64,000 bases of DNA from Pseudobdellovibrionaceae bacterium (GTDB lineage: Bacteria > Bdellovibrionota > Bdellovibrionia > Bdellovibrionales > Bdellovibrionaceae). The stretch lies in NCBI GenBank assembly GCA_016785955.1, contig JAEUWH010000113.1, positions 62,001 to 126,000 of the forward strand. Reading direction: 5' to 3'. Numbering within the stretch: position 1 is the stretch's first letter; every line of letters begins with the position of its first letter. The position numbers were made by a program, and so were the translations under genes. Below are positions 1 to 9,370 of this stretch, piece after piece. The notes beneath the pieces were generated by a model. That model did not search any database. It saw only the letters and a program-made list of their open reading frames with translations, and was not told the DNA's origin.

Positions 1-840
1 GCTCGTATCCACGCCCACTGCGTGCATGTATTCTCGGATGCGCACCGTCCTCACGACTTAAGTGCCTCGTTTATTTGTGGAAAAAAGGTCACCCACTCTG
101 CACATAAAAATCTTTTACAAAAAAGTGGCCTCTATCATGCCATCGTTGTTTCAGGTGGACACTTTTTATTCATAGAATCGCTCCTTAAACGTATACAGTT
201 ACCTTATCTGGCTCGCATGGTTGTCTTACTCTTTTACTACTTAGCCACACATCTACAGGCCCCAGGCTTGCGTTGTTTAATGCAATTAAATCTTGGACAC
301 ATCAGTCAACGATGGCATCTGAAATTGTCGTCTCCGGTCCTGTGCTTTTATTCGGGACTTGCGTGCTTAGCAATCAACGTAGACCTATGGCAATCTCTTA
401 GTTTTTGGCTAAGCTTGGCCGTGTCACTGGCATTGGCCTTTGCTCAAGAACTAAAAACCCAAAACAACAAAGCCATTTCCTTTTTTCTTCCCCTGATCTG
501 CATTTATATTTTTCTGATTCCTTTCAATTTCACCAATGGCTACCTCCATCCCTTGAATCTGGTTCTGGGTGCCATTTTTCTGTATCCATTTTGTATATTC
601 CTATTGTTTTCCGCAGGCCTCATTTTAGGTTCACGCGCTTTTCCAACTCTGTCTTTTGACTCTCTCTTAGAACCGCTAAACAATATGGTGTTCCTATTTC
701 TCAAATACTCGACGCAGATCGTGCCAAATAAAAATTTTGGTTCATTTGATTTATTTTATTTATGGATTTACTTATTGATTTCGATTGTCAGCTTTCACAT
801 GCTGACCCTGCATTTCCGAAGGGAAACCATCCGTGAATAG
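1..840 (+). CDS. ComEC/Rec2-like competence-domain membrane protein (5' end outside window)
   Basis: The frame is open to the left edge, so the gene probably starts outside; the first in-window start is GTG at 22. The segment SGLYHAIVVSGGHF followed by rows of hydrophobic helices and a PGLRCLMQ motif resembles the competence domain of ComEC/Rec2, where 'GLxHLLAISGLHVG' precedes the transmembrane core and a conserved 'RA.lM' motif. ComEC forms the inner-membrane channel for single-stranded DNA during natural transformation. No metallo-beta-lactamase domain follows, so this is a short ComEC form or a domain relative. About six hydrophobic segments are visible. Family call fairly likely; role in DNA uptake is inference. 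Confidence 0.6.
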   Translation, partial: ARIHAHCVHVFSDAHRPHDLSASFICGKKVTHSAHKNLLQKSGLYHAIVVSGGHFLFIESLLKRIQLPYLARMVVLLFYYLATHLQAPGLRCLMQLNLGHISQRWHLKLSSPVLCFYSGLACLAINVDLWQSLSFWLSLAVSLALAFAQELKTQNNKAISFFLPLICIYIFLIPFNFTNGYLHPLNLVLGAIFLYPFCIFLLFSAGLILGSRAFPTLSFDSLLEPLNNMVFLFLKYSTQIVPNKNFGSFDLFYLWIYLLISIVSFHMLTLHFRRETIRE

Positions 841-1075
841 TTTCATATTTTTCTGCCTTTTCTTTCTGTCCACGCAGTGGCTTGCTTCCGATCCCTCACG
901 CATGATACACGCTCCCAAGCCAGTCACAAAAACAACAAATAAAAAATCCCCTCTGAACGTCAGAAAAATCTATGGAAAAAACAAGATTCATGGAGGCCTC
1001 AAGATATTTACAGAAAAAAAAAGGCGCCTGAAGATTCAGACGCCAAAACAATCAATGATGAAAAAAATTTCTTAA
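833..1075 (+). CDS. Small lysine-rich exported peptide, unknown function
   Basis: GTG start at 833 overlaps the last codons of the ComEC-like gene. The 80 residues begin with a credible signal peptide (MNSFIFFCLFFLSTQWLAS) and continue as a very basic low-complexity tail rich in K, T and P. The last third runs through the terminator of the opposing alanine dehydrogenase gene, so its C-terminus may not be under protein-level selection. No family recognised. The overlap and signal peptide favour a real gene; composition and short length leave doubt. Confidence 0.4.
   Translation: MNSFIFFCLFFLSTQWLASDPSRMIHAPKPVTKTTNKKSPLNVRKIYGKNKIHGGLKIFTEKKRRLKIQTPKQSMMKKIS
1014..1044 (-). terminator. Rho-independent terminator of the alanine dehydrogenase unit
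   Basis: Inverted repeat GGCGcCTGAA-GA-TTCAGaCGCC at 1023-1044 (ten pairs, one mismatch). It is followed on the minus strand by nine T's (A-run at 1014-1022 on the plus strand). It lies about 40 bases after the ald stop codon. The T-tract is only on the minus-strand side, so it acts chiefly on ald. Confidence 0.8.
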
Positions 1076-1082
1076 TTCAAAA

Positions 1083-2189
1083 TTACACTTTGTATGGACG
1101 ATATTCCATTTGCAGATCACGTGCGACCGGTTCGTAACAGACGTAACCATTGTACACATTCAAACCTTTTAACAAGTTTTTATCTTTAGCAATCGCATCT
1201 TCCACACCCAAAGCGGCCAGCATTGAACCGTATTTCAAAGTTACGTTGGTCAACGCATATGTTGATGTTCGAGGCACCACGCCGGGCATATTCGGCACGC
1301 AATAATGAATCACCCCATCGATTTCAAAAGTCGGGTTTTGATGAGACGTAGGACGGCAGGTTTCAATACAACCACCTTGGTCAACCGCAACGTCTACCAC
1401 CACAGATCCCTTCGACATTTGCGACACTAATTCTTTGCTTACCAACGTGGGAGCTTTTTGACCCGTGATCAATACACCACCGATAAGCAGGTCACAGTCA
1501 CGAACAGACTCTTCAATGTTTTTAGTATTCGAAAATAAAGTCATCGCACGACCCTGGAAAATATCATCTAAGTATTCCAAACGAGCCGTATTCACATCCA
1601 AAATTGTAACGTTCGCCCCAAGGCCCATCGCCATTTTCGCCGCGTTAGTTCCTACGACGCCACCACCGATGATCGTTACTTTGGCTGGCTTAACACCCGT
1701 CACGCCACCCAACAGAACGCCCTTACCACCATGATCTTTTTGCAAGTAATAAGCACCGATTTGTGTCGCCATACGACCAGCGACTTCTGACATGGGCTTT
1801 AACAAAGGCAGTGAATGATCGGGCAATTCAATAGTCTCATACGCCACGGCCTTCACTTTTCTTTCCGCTAAAACTTTAGTTAGCTTAGGTTCCGCCGCTA
1901 AGTGCAGATAGGTGTATATAATTTGGTTTTCTCTCATCAAGTCGTATTCATCAGGAAGTGGCTCTTTCACTTTCATGATCATGTCGGCTTTTTTGTACAC
2001 TTCGGCTTTCGTGTCGATGATTTTTGCTCCGGCTTTCTCGTATTGTTCATTCGTGATCATTGACCCTACGCCCGCGTTGTTTTCAATGATGACAGTATGA
2101 CCTTCTTTTACGAATTGTTTTACACCGGCTTCAGTGATACCCACACGGTTTTCACTGATTTTGATTTCTTTAGGCACTCCGATAATCAT
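1083..2189 (-). CDS. ald: Alanine dehydrogenase
   Basis: NAD-dependent L-alanine dehydrogenase (L-alanine to pyruvate plus ammonia), cytoplasmic. The 368-residue length is standard. The N-terminus [10 protein letters not shown] and R15, K75 (MKVKEP) and H96 (YTYLHLA) match the substrate-binding and catalytic residues of the family. A Rossmann motif [13 protein letters not shown] gives NAD binding near residue 175. A small basic-protein gene ends 13 bases upstream and probably shares the transcript; a clear terminator follows. Amino-acid catabolism suits an organism feeding on protein, but that link is inference. Confidence 0.95.
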   Translation of the reverse strand: MIIGVPKEIKISENRVGITEAGVKQFVKEGHTVIIENNAGVGSMITNEQYEKAGAKIIDTKAEVYKKADMIMKVKEPLPDEYDLMRENQIIYTYLHLAAEPKLTKVLAERKVKAVAYETIELPDHSLPLLKPMSEVAGRMATQIGAYYLQKDHGGKGVLLGGVTGVKPAKVTIIGGGVVGTNAAKMAMGLGANVTILDVNTARLEYLDDIFQGRAMTLFSNTKNIEESVRDCDLLIGGVLITGQKAPTLVSKELVSQMSKGSVVVDVAVDQGGCIETCRPTSHQNPTFEIDGVIHYCVPNMPGVVPRTSTYALTNVTLKYGSMLAALGVEDAIAKDKNLLKGLNVYNGYVCYEPVARDLQMEYRPYKV

Positions 2190-2202
2190 AATGTGTCCCT
2201 AC

Positions 2203-2346
2203 TTATTTTTTAGTGGCTTTTTTAGCCGTTTTCTTTTTTGTTGTTTTAGCTACGGGTTTATTTTTTTTGGTCGCTTCATAAGCGTCCTTGCTGGATTTAC
2301 CTGATTTTACTAAATCGGCGATTTCTTGTTTTCTTTTTTTGTTCAT
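2203..2346 (-). CDS. 47-residue histone-H1-tail-like basic protein
   Basis: ATG at 2346 is preceded by a strong Shine-Dalgarno (AAGGAG about six bases upstream) and the frame runs 47 codons to TAA at 2203. The product starts MNKKRKQEIADLVKSG, then has a short helix-like stretch and a C-terminal tail of AKKxTKK-type repeats like the DNA-binding tails of histone H1 and bacterial H1-like proteins. About 40% of residues are Lys/Arg with no Cys. It is 13 bases upstream of ald on the same strand, so the two are probably co-transcribed. Nucleoid binding is inference from composition; the gene itself is well supported by its ribosome binding site. Confidence 0.7.
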   Translation of the reverse strand: MNKKRKQEIADLVKSGKSSKDAYEATKKNKPVAKTTKKKTAKKATKK

Positions 2347-2364
2347 TCGATACTCCTTTTTTCA

Positions 2365-2422
2365 ATTCTACTTTTTAAGTGTACTTTTAATTATAGATTC
2401 TACTTTTAATTCTACTTTCAAA
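2365..2422. repeat. Imperfect short tandem repeats, consensus TTCTACTTTTAA
   Basis: Four imperfect copies: ATTCTACTTTTTAA (2365), GTGTACTTTTAATT (2379), ATTCTACTTTTAAT (2397) and ATTCTACTTTCAAA (2409), 12 to 18 bases apart, in the AT-rich gap upstream of the small basic gene and ald. They surround the likely promoter. They could bind a regulator, or be chance AT-rich drift. Confidence 0.4.
2390..2421 (-). promoter_or_regulatory. Candidate promoter for the basic protein-ald unit
   Basis: On the minus strand a perfect TATAAT lies at 2395-2390, about 45 bases before the ATG at 2346. A TTGAAA at 2421-2416 could be the -35, but the 20-base spacer is longer than the usual 16-18, so only the -10 is convincing. 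Confidence 0.35.
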
Positions 2423-2633
2423 TATATTTTTAATTATTTTGATAACATAATTCATACCTAAATCAAACAATTGCTCTAGCTAGGTACACTCTTCATTTTT
2501 AGTTTTTTTATCATCACGGATCTCCGAAGCGAAGGCAACAGGATCGACTTAGCCTCTTGCGTAAAAGTAGGTCCAGGACATTCAAGAAAAACAGAATCAC
2601 CAAAATTTTATCCGACCGTCCCGATGAATGAAT

Positions 2634-3539
2634 TTAGGTCAGCGCCCAGCTGGAAAACTTCTTCACCTCTTCCGAGATATCCGCCCCCAGCTCGACATGC
2701 CGATATTTTTCCTTAGAATTTTTGATCAACTGAACCAGCTTGTTCATCAAATCATGACCCGCTTTGTGCAAAACCACATGTCCCATCAAAGGCATTTCCA
2801 AGGTCACAAGATCACCGAGGGCATCCAAACACTTGTGCCGCACGAACTCGTCAGGATAGCGCAATCCCCCGGGATTCAAAATCTTTTGTTCATCCAAAAC
2901 AATGGCGTTGTCCATACTGCCACCCTTAGCTAAACCCTTGGCCTGCAATGCTTCCACGTCTTTTAAAAAACCAAATGTTCGCGCCGGAGCCAACTCGCGA
3001 GCATAGGAAGACTCGTTCACGTCAATATCGATTTTCTGCATGCCAATTTGAGGATGCGGAAAATCGATCGTCACGCTGAGGCGCAAACCATGATAGGGCA
3101 AAACATAGGCTTGCTTATCCCCTTCCGTCAGAAATATGGGCTCTTTAATATAACAATATTCCCGCGGCTGATCCTGCTCAATCACGCCCGCTTTTTGAAT
3201 GGCATTGTAAAAATCGATTGAACTACCATCACATATGGGAATCTCAGGCCCATCTAACTCTATAATTAAATTATCAATTCGCAGCGCCGACAACGCCGAC
3301 AAACAATGCTCGATCGTCGCCACCGAAAATGCACCACCGCCAATCGTAGTCTGGTACGAAGTCGCTTGCACATTTTCACTTTTTACTTTTAACGAAGGTT
3401 TTCCAGGTAAATCCGATCGCACAAAATGCACACCCGTATCGATGGGTGCCGGTCTAAAAGTCAGTGAACATCGATCTCCCGAGTGGATCCCGATCCCTTC
3501 TACTATCGCTTTGGTTCGAATCGTCTTTTGTAAAAACAA
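2634..3539 (-). CDS. lpxC: UDP-3-O-acyl-N-acetylglucosamine deacetylase
   Basis: Zinc amidase for the committed step of lipid A synthesis, cytoplasmic. The 301-residue protein keeps the zinc ligands H78 (TIEHCLSAL), H235 and D239 (RHKCLDALGDL) and the catalytic H262 (KAGHDLMNK), matching H79, H238, D242 and H265 of the E. coli enzyme. It is nine bases downstream of ruvB and ends the ruvC-ruvA-ruvB-lpxC run. This is not its usual place with cell-division genes, so its expression may be tied to recombination genes here. The gap 2347-2633 downstream and beyond holds no other gene that I can see. Confidence 0.96.
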   Translation of the reverse strand: MFLQKTIRTKAIVEGIGIHSGDRCSLTFRPAPIDTGVHFVRSDLPGKPSLKVKSENVQATSYQTTIGGGAFSVATIEHCLSALSALRIDNLIIELDGPEIPICDGSSIDFYNAIQKAGVIEQDQPREYCYIKEPIFLTEGDKQAYVLPYHGLRLSVTIDFPHPQIGMQKIDIDVNESSYARELAPARTFGFLKDVEALQAKGLAKGGSMDNAIVLDEQKILNPGGLRYPDEFVRHKCLDALGDLVTLEMPLMGHVVLHKAGHDLMNKLVQLIKNSKEKYRHVELGADISEEVKKFSSWALT

Positions 3540-3548
3540 AGTGCCTCA

Positions 3549-4544
3549 CTAGGTATGGGTATCTGAAAACAATGTCTTTTTCGCATAATCCGTCAGAATA
3601 CGGCCACGCGGTGTCTTTTGCACAAAACCTTCCTGAATCAAAAATGGCTCAAACACGTCTTCCAACGTATCTTTATCTTCACTCAGCGCCGCCGACAAAG
3701 TCTCGATACCCACCGGACCGCTGTTATATTTTTCATAGATCAAAGTCAAAAGCTTTCGATCCATCATATCCAAACCCAGTTTATCCACGCCCAATCGATT
3801 CAATGCCCCTTCGGCCAGAACGGCATCCACTATGCCGTTCCCCTGCACATCGGCAAAATCACGAACTCGCTTCAGCAGACGATTGGCAATTCGTGGGGTG
3901 CCGCGACTGCGCCCGGCAATTTCTTCCGCGCCCCCCTCACCCACTGTCATTTTCAACAATCCCGCATTTCGACTTAAAATTTGCTGTAATGATTTGCGAT
4001 CATAAAACTGCAACCGTTCGACAATTCCAAAACGATCCCGAAAGGGCGCATTCAAGGCCCCCGCGCGGGTCGTTGCACCCACCAAAGTAAAGGGACTCAA
4101 TTGAAATTTCATCGATCGAGCACCGATCCCATCGCCGGTAACAATATCGATGTAATAATCCTCCATCGCAGAATACAAGTACTCTTCCAAGGTGCGGTTT
4201 AAACGATGGATCTCGTCAATAAACAAAACCGAGTAGGGTTTCAACGAAGTCAGGAGCCCTGCTAAATCCCCTTTTTTCTCGATGGAGGGCGCCGACGCCA
4301 CTTTAAAATCAACACCTAATTCATTGGCAATAATTCGCGCCAGTGTCGTCTTACCTAATCCTGGCGGGCCAAACAACAGCACATGATCCAGTGGCTCTTG
4401 ACGTTTTTTGGCCGCTTGAATGTAGACTTTTAATTTATCTTTTATATCCTCTTGGCCGGGAAAATCTGAAAATTGCTGCGGGCGCAGCTCGTTTTCCCAT
4501 TTTTTTTCGTCTTCAAAAGAGACTGATTCTAATATTCTTTCCAT
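3549..4544 (-). CDS. ruvB: Holliday junction branch-migration ATPase RuvB
   Basis: AAA+ motor of the RuvABC resolvasome; a hexameric ring that pumps DNA through the RuvA-bound Holliday junction. Walker [10 protein letters not shown] (K65), Walker [10 protein letters not shown] (D110/E111) and sensor segment GATTRAG are present, followed by the arginine-finger region and a C-terminal winged helix. The 331-residue length is normal. It starts 16 bases after ruvA and is followed at nine bases by lpxC. Confidence 0.98.
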   Translation of the reverse strand: MERILESVSFEDEKKWENELRPQQFSDFPGQEDIKDKLKVYIQAAKKRQEPLDHVLLFGPPGLGKTTLARIIANELGVDFKVASAPSIEKKGDLAGLLTSLKPYSVLFIDEIHRLNRTLEEYLYSAMEDYYIDIVTGDGIGARSMKFQLSPFTLVGATTRAGALNAPFRDRFGIVERLQFYDRKSLQQILSRNAGLLKMTVGEGGAEEIAGRSRGTPRIANRLLKRVRDFADVQGNGIVDAVLAEGALNRLGVDKLGLDMMDRKLLTLIYEKYNSGPVGIETLSAALSEDKDTLEDVFEPFLIQEGFVQKTPRGRILTDYAKKTLFSDTHT

Positions 4545-4560
4545 ATTACACCTGACTTAA

Positions 4561-5133
4561 TTACACCTGAGTTAGTTTGGCCAAGCCGCCACGAATCGAT
4601 TCTTCGACCGAAAGATCTTTAGGCAATTGACTGACATACTCGTCAACTAGTTGGGGTCTGAATCCCAAATTAATTAACGCCGACGACACCTGTGAACGCT
4701 GCACCGATTTTTCTACGGTCTTATCAGGAACGCGAACCAGCTTGCCTTTTAAGCTGAGCACAATTTGCTCGGCGGTTTTCTTACCCACACGAGGCAATTG
4801 CGACAACGCTTTGGCGTCCGAGTTTTCAATCATATCCACCAATCTATCGTACGGGGCACCGGACAAAATACCGATCGCCATTTTCGGCCCCACACCATTG
4901 ACCTTTAACAGTGATAAAAACAGATTTTTTTCTTCGCGATATTGAAACCCAAAAAGCTGTATCACATCTTCACGCACATGGGTATAAATCCAAACCGAAA
5001 TAGTTTTAGAACCTTCAGAGATAAGGGCTAACGTCTGCGTAGAGCAGTATATTTCATACCCGACGCCTTGAACATCCAGAATCAGATATTCGGGCTGCAG
5101 CTCAACCACCTCTCCTCTTAAAAAACCGATCAT
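4561..5133 (-). CDS. ruvA: Holliday junction DNA-binding protein RuvA
   Basis: Binds four-way junctions and loads RuvB. The 190-residue protein shows the N-terminal OB fold (MIGFLRGEV), two helix-hairpin-helix motifs (VNGVGPKMAIGIL and LPRVGKKTAEQIV) and a C-terminal three-helix RuvB-contact domain. Eleven bases after ruvC. Confidence 0.97.
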   Translation of the reverse strand: MIGFLRGEVVELQPEYLILDVQGVGYEIYCSTQTLALISEGSKTISVWIYTHVREDVIQLFGFQYREEKNLFLSLLKVNGVGPKMAIGILSGAPYDRLVDMIENSDAKALSQLPRVGKKTAEQIVLSLKGKLVRVPDKTVEKSVQRSQVSSALINLGFRPQLVDEYVSQLPKDLSVEESIRGGLAKLTQV

Positions 5134-5144
5134 GTTATCCCCTG

Positions 5145-5666
5145 TTATAACGACTTTTTAGCTTGCTCGATCGCCACATTCATTTTGTGAACGAAATGAT
5201 GGTGGTAGGCAAGAGCTAATGCATCGGACGCATCCAGAAAGTCAAAGTGCCCTATTTTTAACACAAACTTCAGGACCTCGGCGACTTGCAATTTATCCGC
5301 ACCACCCGAACCCGTGACTGTTTTTTTGACTTCTCTTGGTGTGTACTCAAAAACTGCACAGCGGCTCTCCATTGCTTTAGCAACACAAATCCCACGGGCA
5401 TGACCTAATTTGAAAGCAGAATCAGGATTTTTACCTAAAAATAACTTTTCAACCACGACCGTATCCGGTCTATATTTCTTTAAAAGATGATCCAAATTTT
5501 GCGACAACAGCAGCAATCGTTCATTAAACGTCAGTGTACCCGTTTTAAGCTGAATAATACCATGAGAAATTGCTCGTGGCTTATCCGTGGCCGCATCAAT
5601 AACGCCAAAACCTGTAATTTGGGAACCGGGATCAATCCCTAAAATAATAGACATTATTGAATTCAA
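5145..5666 (-). CDS. ruvC: Holliday junction resolvase RuvC
   Basis: RNase H-fold endonuclease that cuts Holliday junctions. The first catalytic Asp is in ILGIDPGS, the second acidic residue in VVVEKLFLG and the last pair in DFLDASDALALAYHH. The frame can start at TTG 5666, close behind GAGGTG, or at ATG 5654 (MSIILGIDPG), which matches the family start but lies 15 bases from that site; the choice is open. First gene of ruvC-ruvA-ruvB-lpxC, divergent from the TPR gene. No inverted LexA-type box was spotted in the 62-base gap. Confidence 0.96.
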   Translation of the reverse strand: MNSIMSIILGIDPGSQITGFGVIDAATDKPRAISHGIIQLKTGTLTFNERLLLLSQNLDHLLKKYRPDTVVVEKLFLGKNPDSAFKLGHARGICVAKAMESRCAVFEYTPREVKKTVTGSGGADKLQVAEVLKFVLKIGHFDFLDASDALALAYHHHFVHKMNVAIEQAKKSL

Positions 5667-5728
5667 TCACCTCAAAGCTTTTTTGGCAAAATCCTTGAAA
5701 GATTCATGACTGAGTGTAGTATAAAAAT

Positions 5729-6550
5729 ATGGCTTCGTACCCGAAGGAAATTATCGAAAAATATCGTGGTGTATTGAAAAAGACACCCGATTCACAAGTC
5801 TTTGCCCCTCTCGCCGAGGCTTATCGCGAGAATGGCGAACTCGAACTCGCTGAAAAAGTATGCAAAGAAGGTCTCCGTCGCCATCCCACTCATACCAGTG
5901 CGTGGGTGATTTTAGGTAAAATCCTGAAAGATAGAAAAATCTGGGACGAGGGTTTAAAGGCATTGACCCAAGCCCTAAAACTTTCTGGCGGCAATATTTT
6001 AGCCCATCAGCTGATGGGCGATATTTATTTAGAAAAACGAGACACCAGTAACGCCATAAAATCTTATAAAATGGTTTTGCTTTTAAATCCCAACCACACA
6101 AAAGTTAAAAAGATTCTCGAGCGTATTGAAAGCCTTTCGGCAAAAGATTATGCCGACGATTTATTCGAATTCAAAAAACTTTCGCTTACCCCGGAAGACT
6201 CGTCATCAGTTTTAAATTTTGAAGGCACCCGCAGCCAGGTGATCGAACCCAATCGTTCAGAAATGGAGCTGACATACCAACGAACCTTGCAAAGAATCAT
6301 TTCCCTGATCGACGCCTTTATCGCACGCAATCAGTTGAAACAAGCCGCCGTGCTGCTGGAAAACAGCTTAAAGGATTATCCCGAAGACAAAGACTTGCTA
6401 TATCGACAAAAAGTTTTAAAAACGCGAACACAACCCAGCTTTATCGTCTCTGAAGTTCCCGAAGCTGCAGAAGATATTCGCAAACGTGCAAAACAAGCCA
6501 AGCTGGAAAAACTAAATAAAATACTGCAACGAATTCACGATTATCGATAG
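5729..6550 (+). CDS. Tetratricopeptide-repeat protein
   Basis: 273 residues without signal peptide. Three to four TPR units cover about residues 20-135 (for example LAEAYRENGELELAEKV and LMGDIYLEKRDTSNAIKSY), then a linker and a second helical-repeat segment near 190-225 (ARNQLKQAAVLLENSL). It ends in a basic coiled-coil-like tail. Likely a cytoplasmic protein-interaction scaffold; partner unknown. No Shine-Dalgarno is visible and the frame is closed just upstream (TAG at 5717), so ATG 5729 is the only good start. A TATAAA at 5720-5725 abuts it. Confidence 0.85.
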   Translation: MASYPKEIIEKYRGVLKKTPDSQVFAPLAEAYRENGELELAEKVCKEGLRRHPTHTSAWVILGKILKDRKIWDEGLKALTQALKLSGGNILAHQLMGDIYLEKRDTSNAIKSYKMVLLLNPNHTKVKKILERIESLSAKDYADDLFEFKKLSLTPEDSSSVLNFEGTRSQVIEPNRSEMELTYQRTLQRIISLIDAFIARNQLKQAAVLLENSLKDYPEDKDLLYRQKVLKTRTQPSFIVSEVPEAAEDIRKRAKQAKLEKLNKILQRIHDYR

Positions 6551-6580
6551 TCTGCCTGTCCTTACCCCACCCTGAAGCTG

Positions 6581-9370
6581 CTAAAATGTTCCAAAGGATA
6601 AATGGAATTCGTATGGTTCATCACCTGGTTTACGATCCAACTTGTATCCAAATTCCATGTTCAGCGCCCCCATGATTGTATTGTATCGTAGACCGACTCC
6701 GACAGAGTCTCGATACACATCGTCTTGCTTCAAATCCTTAATTACGACCGCGCCACCATCATAGAAAACACCACCATAAATATTACCGTGAATAGGAAAA
6801 CGCACTTCCGATTTGAATAAGTACTGCTGAGCATTGGTGGTCAAAGAATAGCTAGAAGGATTCACTCCCAAGTCCACTTGCGAAGGTAAAAACTCTTCGG
6901 CTCGGTATCTAAACCCTCGAATTGTCGAGCCTCCACCTAAGATAAAACCTTTCTTCGAGTATGGCACTCCACCATCGGGATTTTTATTAAGATTTTCCAA
7001 ATACCCATAACGCAGATTATGGGCCCACACCCAATTTTTAATGAACGGCCAGTAATGAGTGAAGGAACTCATAAACCTAACATATTCAATAGTATCCGAG
7101 CTTCCCAGTGCAGGATTTGAGTATTCCAGATTCAATCGCGCAAAGATACCCTTTGTCGGTAAAAAAGGATTATCACGAAAATCAATATCAATAGTGGGAC
7201 CGATCGAGGCAATATTTTGCTGTTTAATGATTTTGTTAGTTTCATTTTCATCGGGCGTACTGACATCGTCACGTAAAAAGAAATCTCGATATTGTTCTAA
7301 ATTATAAATCTCGAAAATCCCGGTCACGTGACTCGTGAAATCCTTTTCCAACGCGTAAATATATTGATTACTCTCGACCCCTTGCTTTACGTCTAAATCA
7401 CTGACATATCGCGATCGCGACACATTCACGCGTCCGCGTAATCGGGATTCAAACAAATACGGCTCGACGTAACCAAAAATAACTCTTAGCTCGGGATATT
7501 TAATATCTGCAATATTGTAGTTGCCTTCAAATCGACTTGATACGCCACGCCCCGTACCCATTAGATTTCTGTACCCTAAACCAGTGTAGCCACGCAATGT
7601 TCCATTTCGTTCGTTCGTGGCCCCAAAACCCATGGTGAACGTACCCGGGTCGCGTTCCGTAACCTTAACCACCACAGTGCGGTCGGCTACGCTTGTTCGC
7701 TGTTCAAGAGTTCTTATCTCGACCGTGTTGAAGTATCCTGTTTTTTGAAGACGCAATACCGATTCTTCCAACTTGGAAGGCGTCAAAATATCTCCTCGCT
7801 TGAACTCAAGTTCGATCAAAATAATTTCGTCTTTAGAATACAAATTTCCTTCGGTTGCAATACTGGCCACTCGCACTTTTGGACCTTCATACACCCGATA
7901 AAACAACTGCGCCTTTGTATTGTCAGAATTGTAGGTCACCAAATTGTCTTTTTCATTTAATATGGCCACCTCAAGGTACCCTTGCTCTTGATAATAATTT
8001 TTAACGAGCCCAATTGATCGCTCTAATTTTGAAAGCTCTAACGGTTGACCCTTTTTTAGGTCAATTAAACTCATCAATAAATCGTTCGGTATCGAGTTAT
8101 TGCCTTCAAACGCCAAACTTTCCACAATTGTCAGCGGACCTTCTTCGATATTAACATAGAGGCTGATTTTATCTTTCTTGGCATTGTAAACAGTACGAAA
8201 ACTGGGAACATCAAATGCTAAATAACCTTGGTTTTGCATCTCAATTTCAAAATTAGCCACGACCTTTTCCAATGCCTCACGAACATAGATCCGATCAGAA
8301 ATGATATCTTCCGAAACCTTAGCAAAGAGCTTTTCATAAAAGCGGCTCTCTTTTTTAAAATTACCCTGAAAAAATATTTTCTCTATATGAACCTTGGGAC
8401 CCTCATTAATTTTAAATAAAACTTTTCGTTCAAATTTTTTTGGTTCTTGCAATTCACTCTGAATTTCCACTCGCGCGTAGCCTTCGCCAAGATAAAAATT
8501 CTTTAATCGAAATGCCAGCTCTGCCGAAACATTAGGATTAGTCGAAGCATAATTATCAACGTCCAGCACCCGATTCAGCCTGTATCTAGAAAACTCATTG
8601 TACCCGACAAAATCAAAACTAAATTTATTAGTGTTATTCAGATGAACAACCAAATTGACTGCTGAATCATTTTCAGAAAAACCAGTTTCAATTTTAACTA
8701 CTTCGCCTTGCAACACCTTGTTATCTTGAAAGTAATCTTTAACTTCTTCTTTTAACTTCTCTATCAGTTCATCGGTATAATAGTTTTTTTCAAACTTTTT
8801 TAGTTTTTTCCCCAGCTCAGATTTTAAATCAATATTCGAAGTTTTGATTTCAATTGATCGAATACGGGTTGGATTACTTTCAACAATTGTAATATCAACA
8901 TTCACATTTTGATTTACCGAATCGGGAATTTCGACATTCACGGTGGCATTAAGAAATCCAGAATCAATATAAAATTTACGAACTTTTTCGGCTCCCTCTA
9001 ACACACTATCTGTATCCAAGATATCGCCCTCGGAAAACCCCAATATGTTTTTCAGTTGCCCATCAGAATGAGCACGATTACCTTCGATAGAGATGTTTTT
9101 GATTCTGGTTGATTTCACCAAGTTAATTACGATCGTGTCATTTTCCAAATACATTTCGATTAGTTCGTTGTTGGTTTTCAAGTGAATAGAACGAATAATG
9201 TCATCGACCTGCGCAAACGTAAATCCATTAGGTACCAAAGACTTATATCGTTCAAGAACCTCAGCTTGAATGTCCGGAGGAACATTCGTAAACCTCAAAC
9301 CATAACTTTGGGCCCATGCATATTCCAAGAAAATCATGAAGAGGACAAAAACCACGCACTTCTTTGTCAT
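6581..9370 (-). CDS. tamA: Omp85-family outer-membrane assembly protein (TamA-type), multiple POTRA domains
   Basis: 929 residues with signal peptide ending ...EYAWA. POTRA-like units begin near residues 22 (partial), 91 (IKNISIEGN), 170, 245, 328 (IEKIFFQGN), 412 (VESLAFEGN) and 497 (VASIATEGN), so six to seven. About 350 residues of Omp85 beta-barrel follow, with the IRGF lid-lock motif at about 818 and a terminal Phe. Its ATG overlaps the stop of tamB by four bases, marking it as the TamA partner rather than BamA. It is much longer than E. coli TamA (three POTRAs). Role: insertion of outer-membrane proteins and/or the outer-membrane end of a TamB bridge. The exact TamA/BamA naming is inferred from the neighbour. 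Confidence 0.85.
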   Translation of the reverse strand: MTKKCVVFVLFMIFLEYAWAQSYGLRFTNVPPDIQAEVLERYKSLVPNGFTFAQVDDIIRSIHLKTNNELIEMYLENDTIVINLVKSTRIKNISIEGNRAHSDGQLKNILGFSEGDILDTDSVLEGAEKVRKFYIDSGFLNATVNVEIPDSVNQNVNVDITIVESNPTRIRSIEIKTSNIDLKSELGKKLKKFEKNYYTDELIEKLKEEVKDYFQDNKVLQGEVVKIETGFSENDSAVNLVVHLNNTNKFSFDFVGYNEFSRYRLNRVLDVDNYASTNPNVSAELAFRLKNFYLGEGYARVEIQSELQEPKKFERKVLFKINEGPKVHIEKIFFQGNFKKESRFYEKLFAKVSEDIISDRIYVREALEKVVANFEIEMQNQGYLAFDVPSFRTVYNAKKDKISLYVNIEEGPLTIVESLAFEGNNSIPNDLLMSLIDLKKGQPLELSKLERSIGLVKNYYQEQGYLEVAILNEKDNLVTYNSDNTKAQLFYRVYEGPKVRVASIATEGNLYSKDEIILIELEFKRGDILTPSKLEESVLRLQKTGYFNTVEIRTLEQRTSVADRTVVVKVTERDPGTFTMGFGATNERNGTLRGYTGLGYRNLMGTGRGVSSRFEGNYNIADIKYPELRVIFGYVEPYLFESRLRGRVNVSRSRYVSDLDVKQGVESNQYIYALEKDFTSHVTGIFEIYNLEQYRDFFLRDDVSTPDENETNKIIKQQNIASIGPTIDIDFRDNPFLPTKGIFARLNLEYSNPALGSSDTIEYVRFMSSFTHYWPFIKNWVWAHNLRYGYLENLNKNPDGGVPYSKKGFILGGGSTIRGFRYRAEEFLPSQVDLGVNPSSYSLTTNAQQYLFKSEVRFPIHGNIYGGVFYDGGAVVIKDLKQDDVYRDSVGVGLRYNTIMGALNMEFGYKLDRKPGDEPYEFHLSFGTF

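Noticed and set aside
5667-5728. Possible SOS (LexA) box in front of ruvC, also looked for before uvrB (25848-25984).
   Set aside because: No TTAC-N3-GTAA (the motif reported for Bdellovibrio LexA, from memory) nor other clear inverted repeat was found in either gap.
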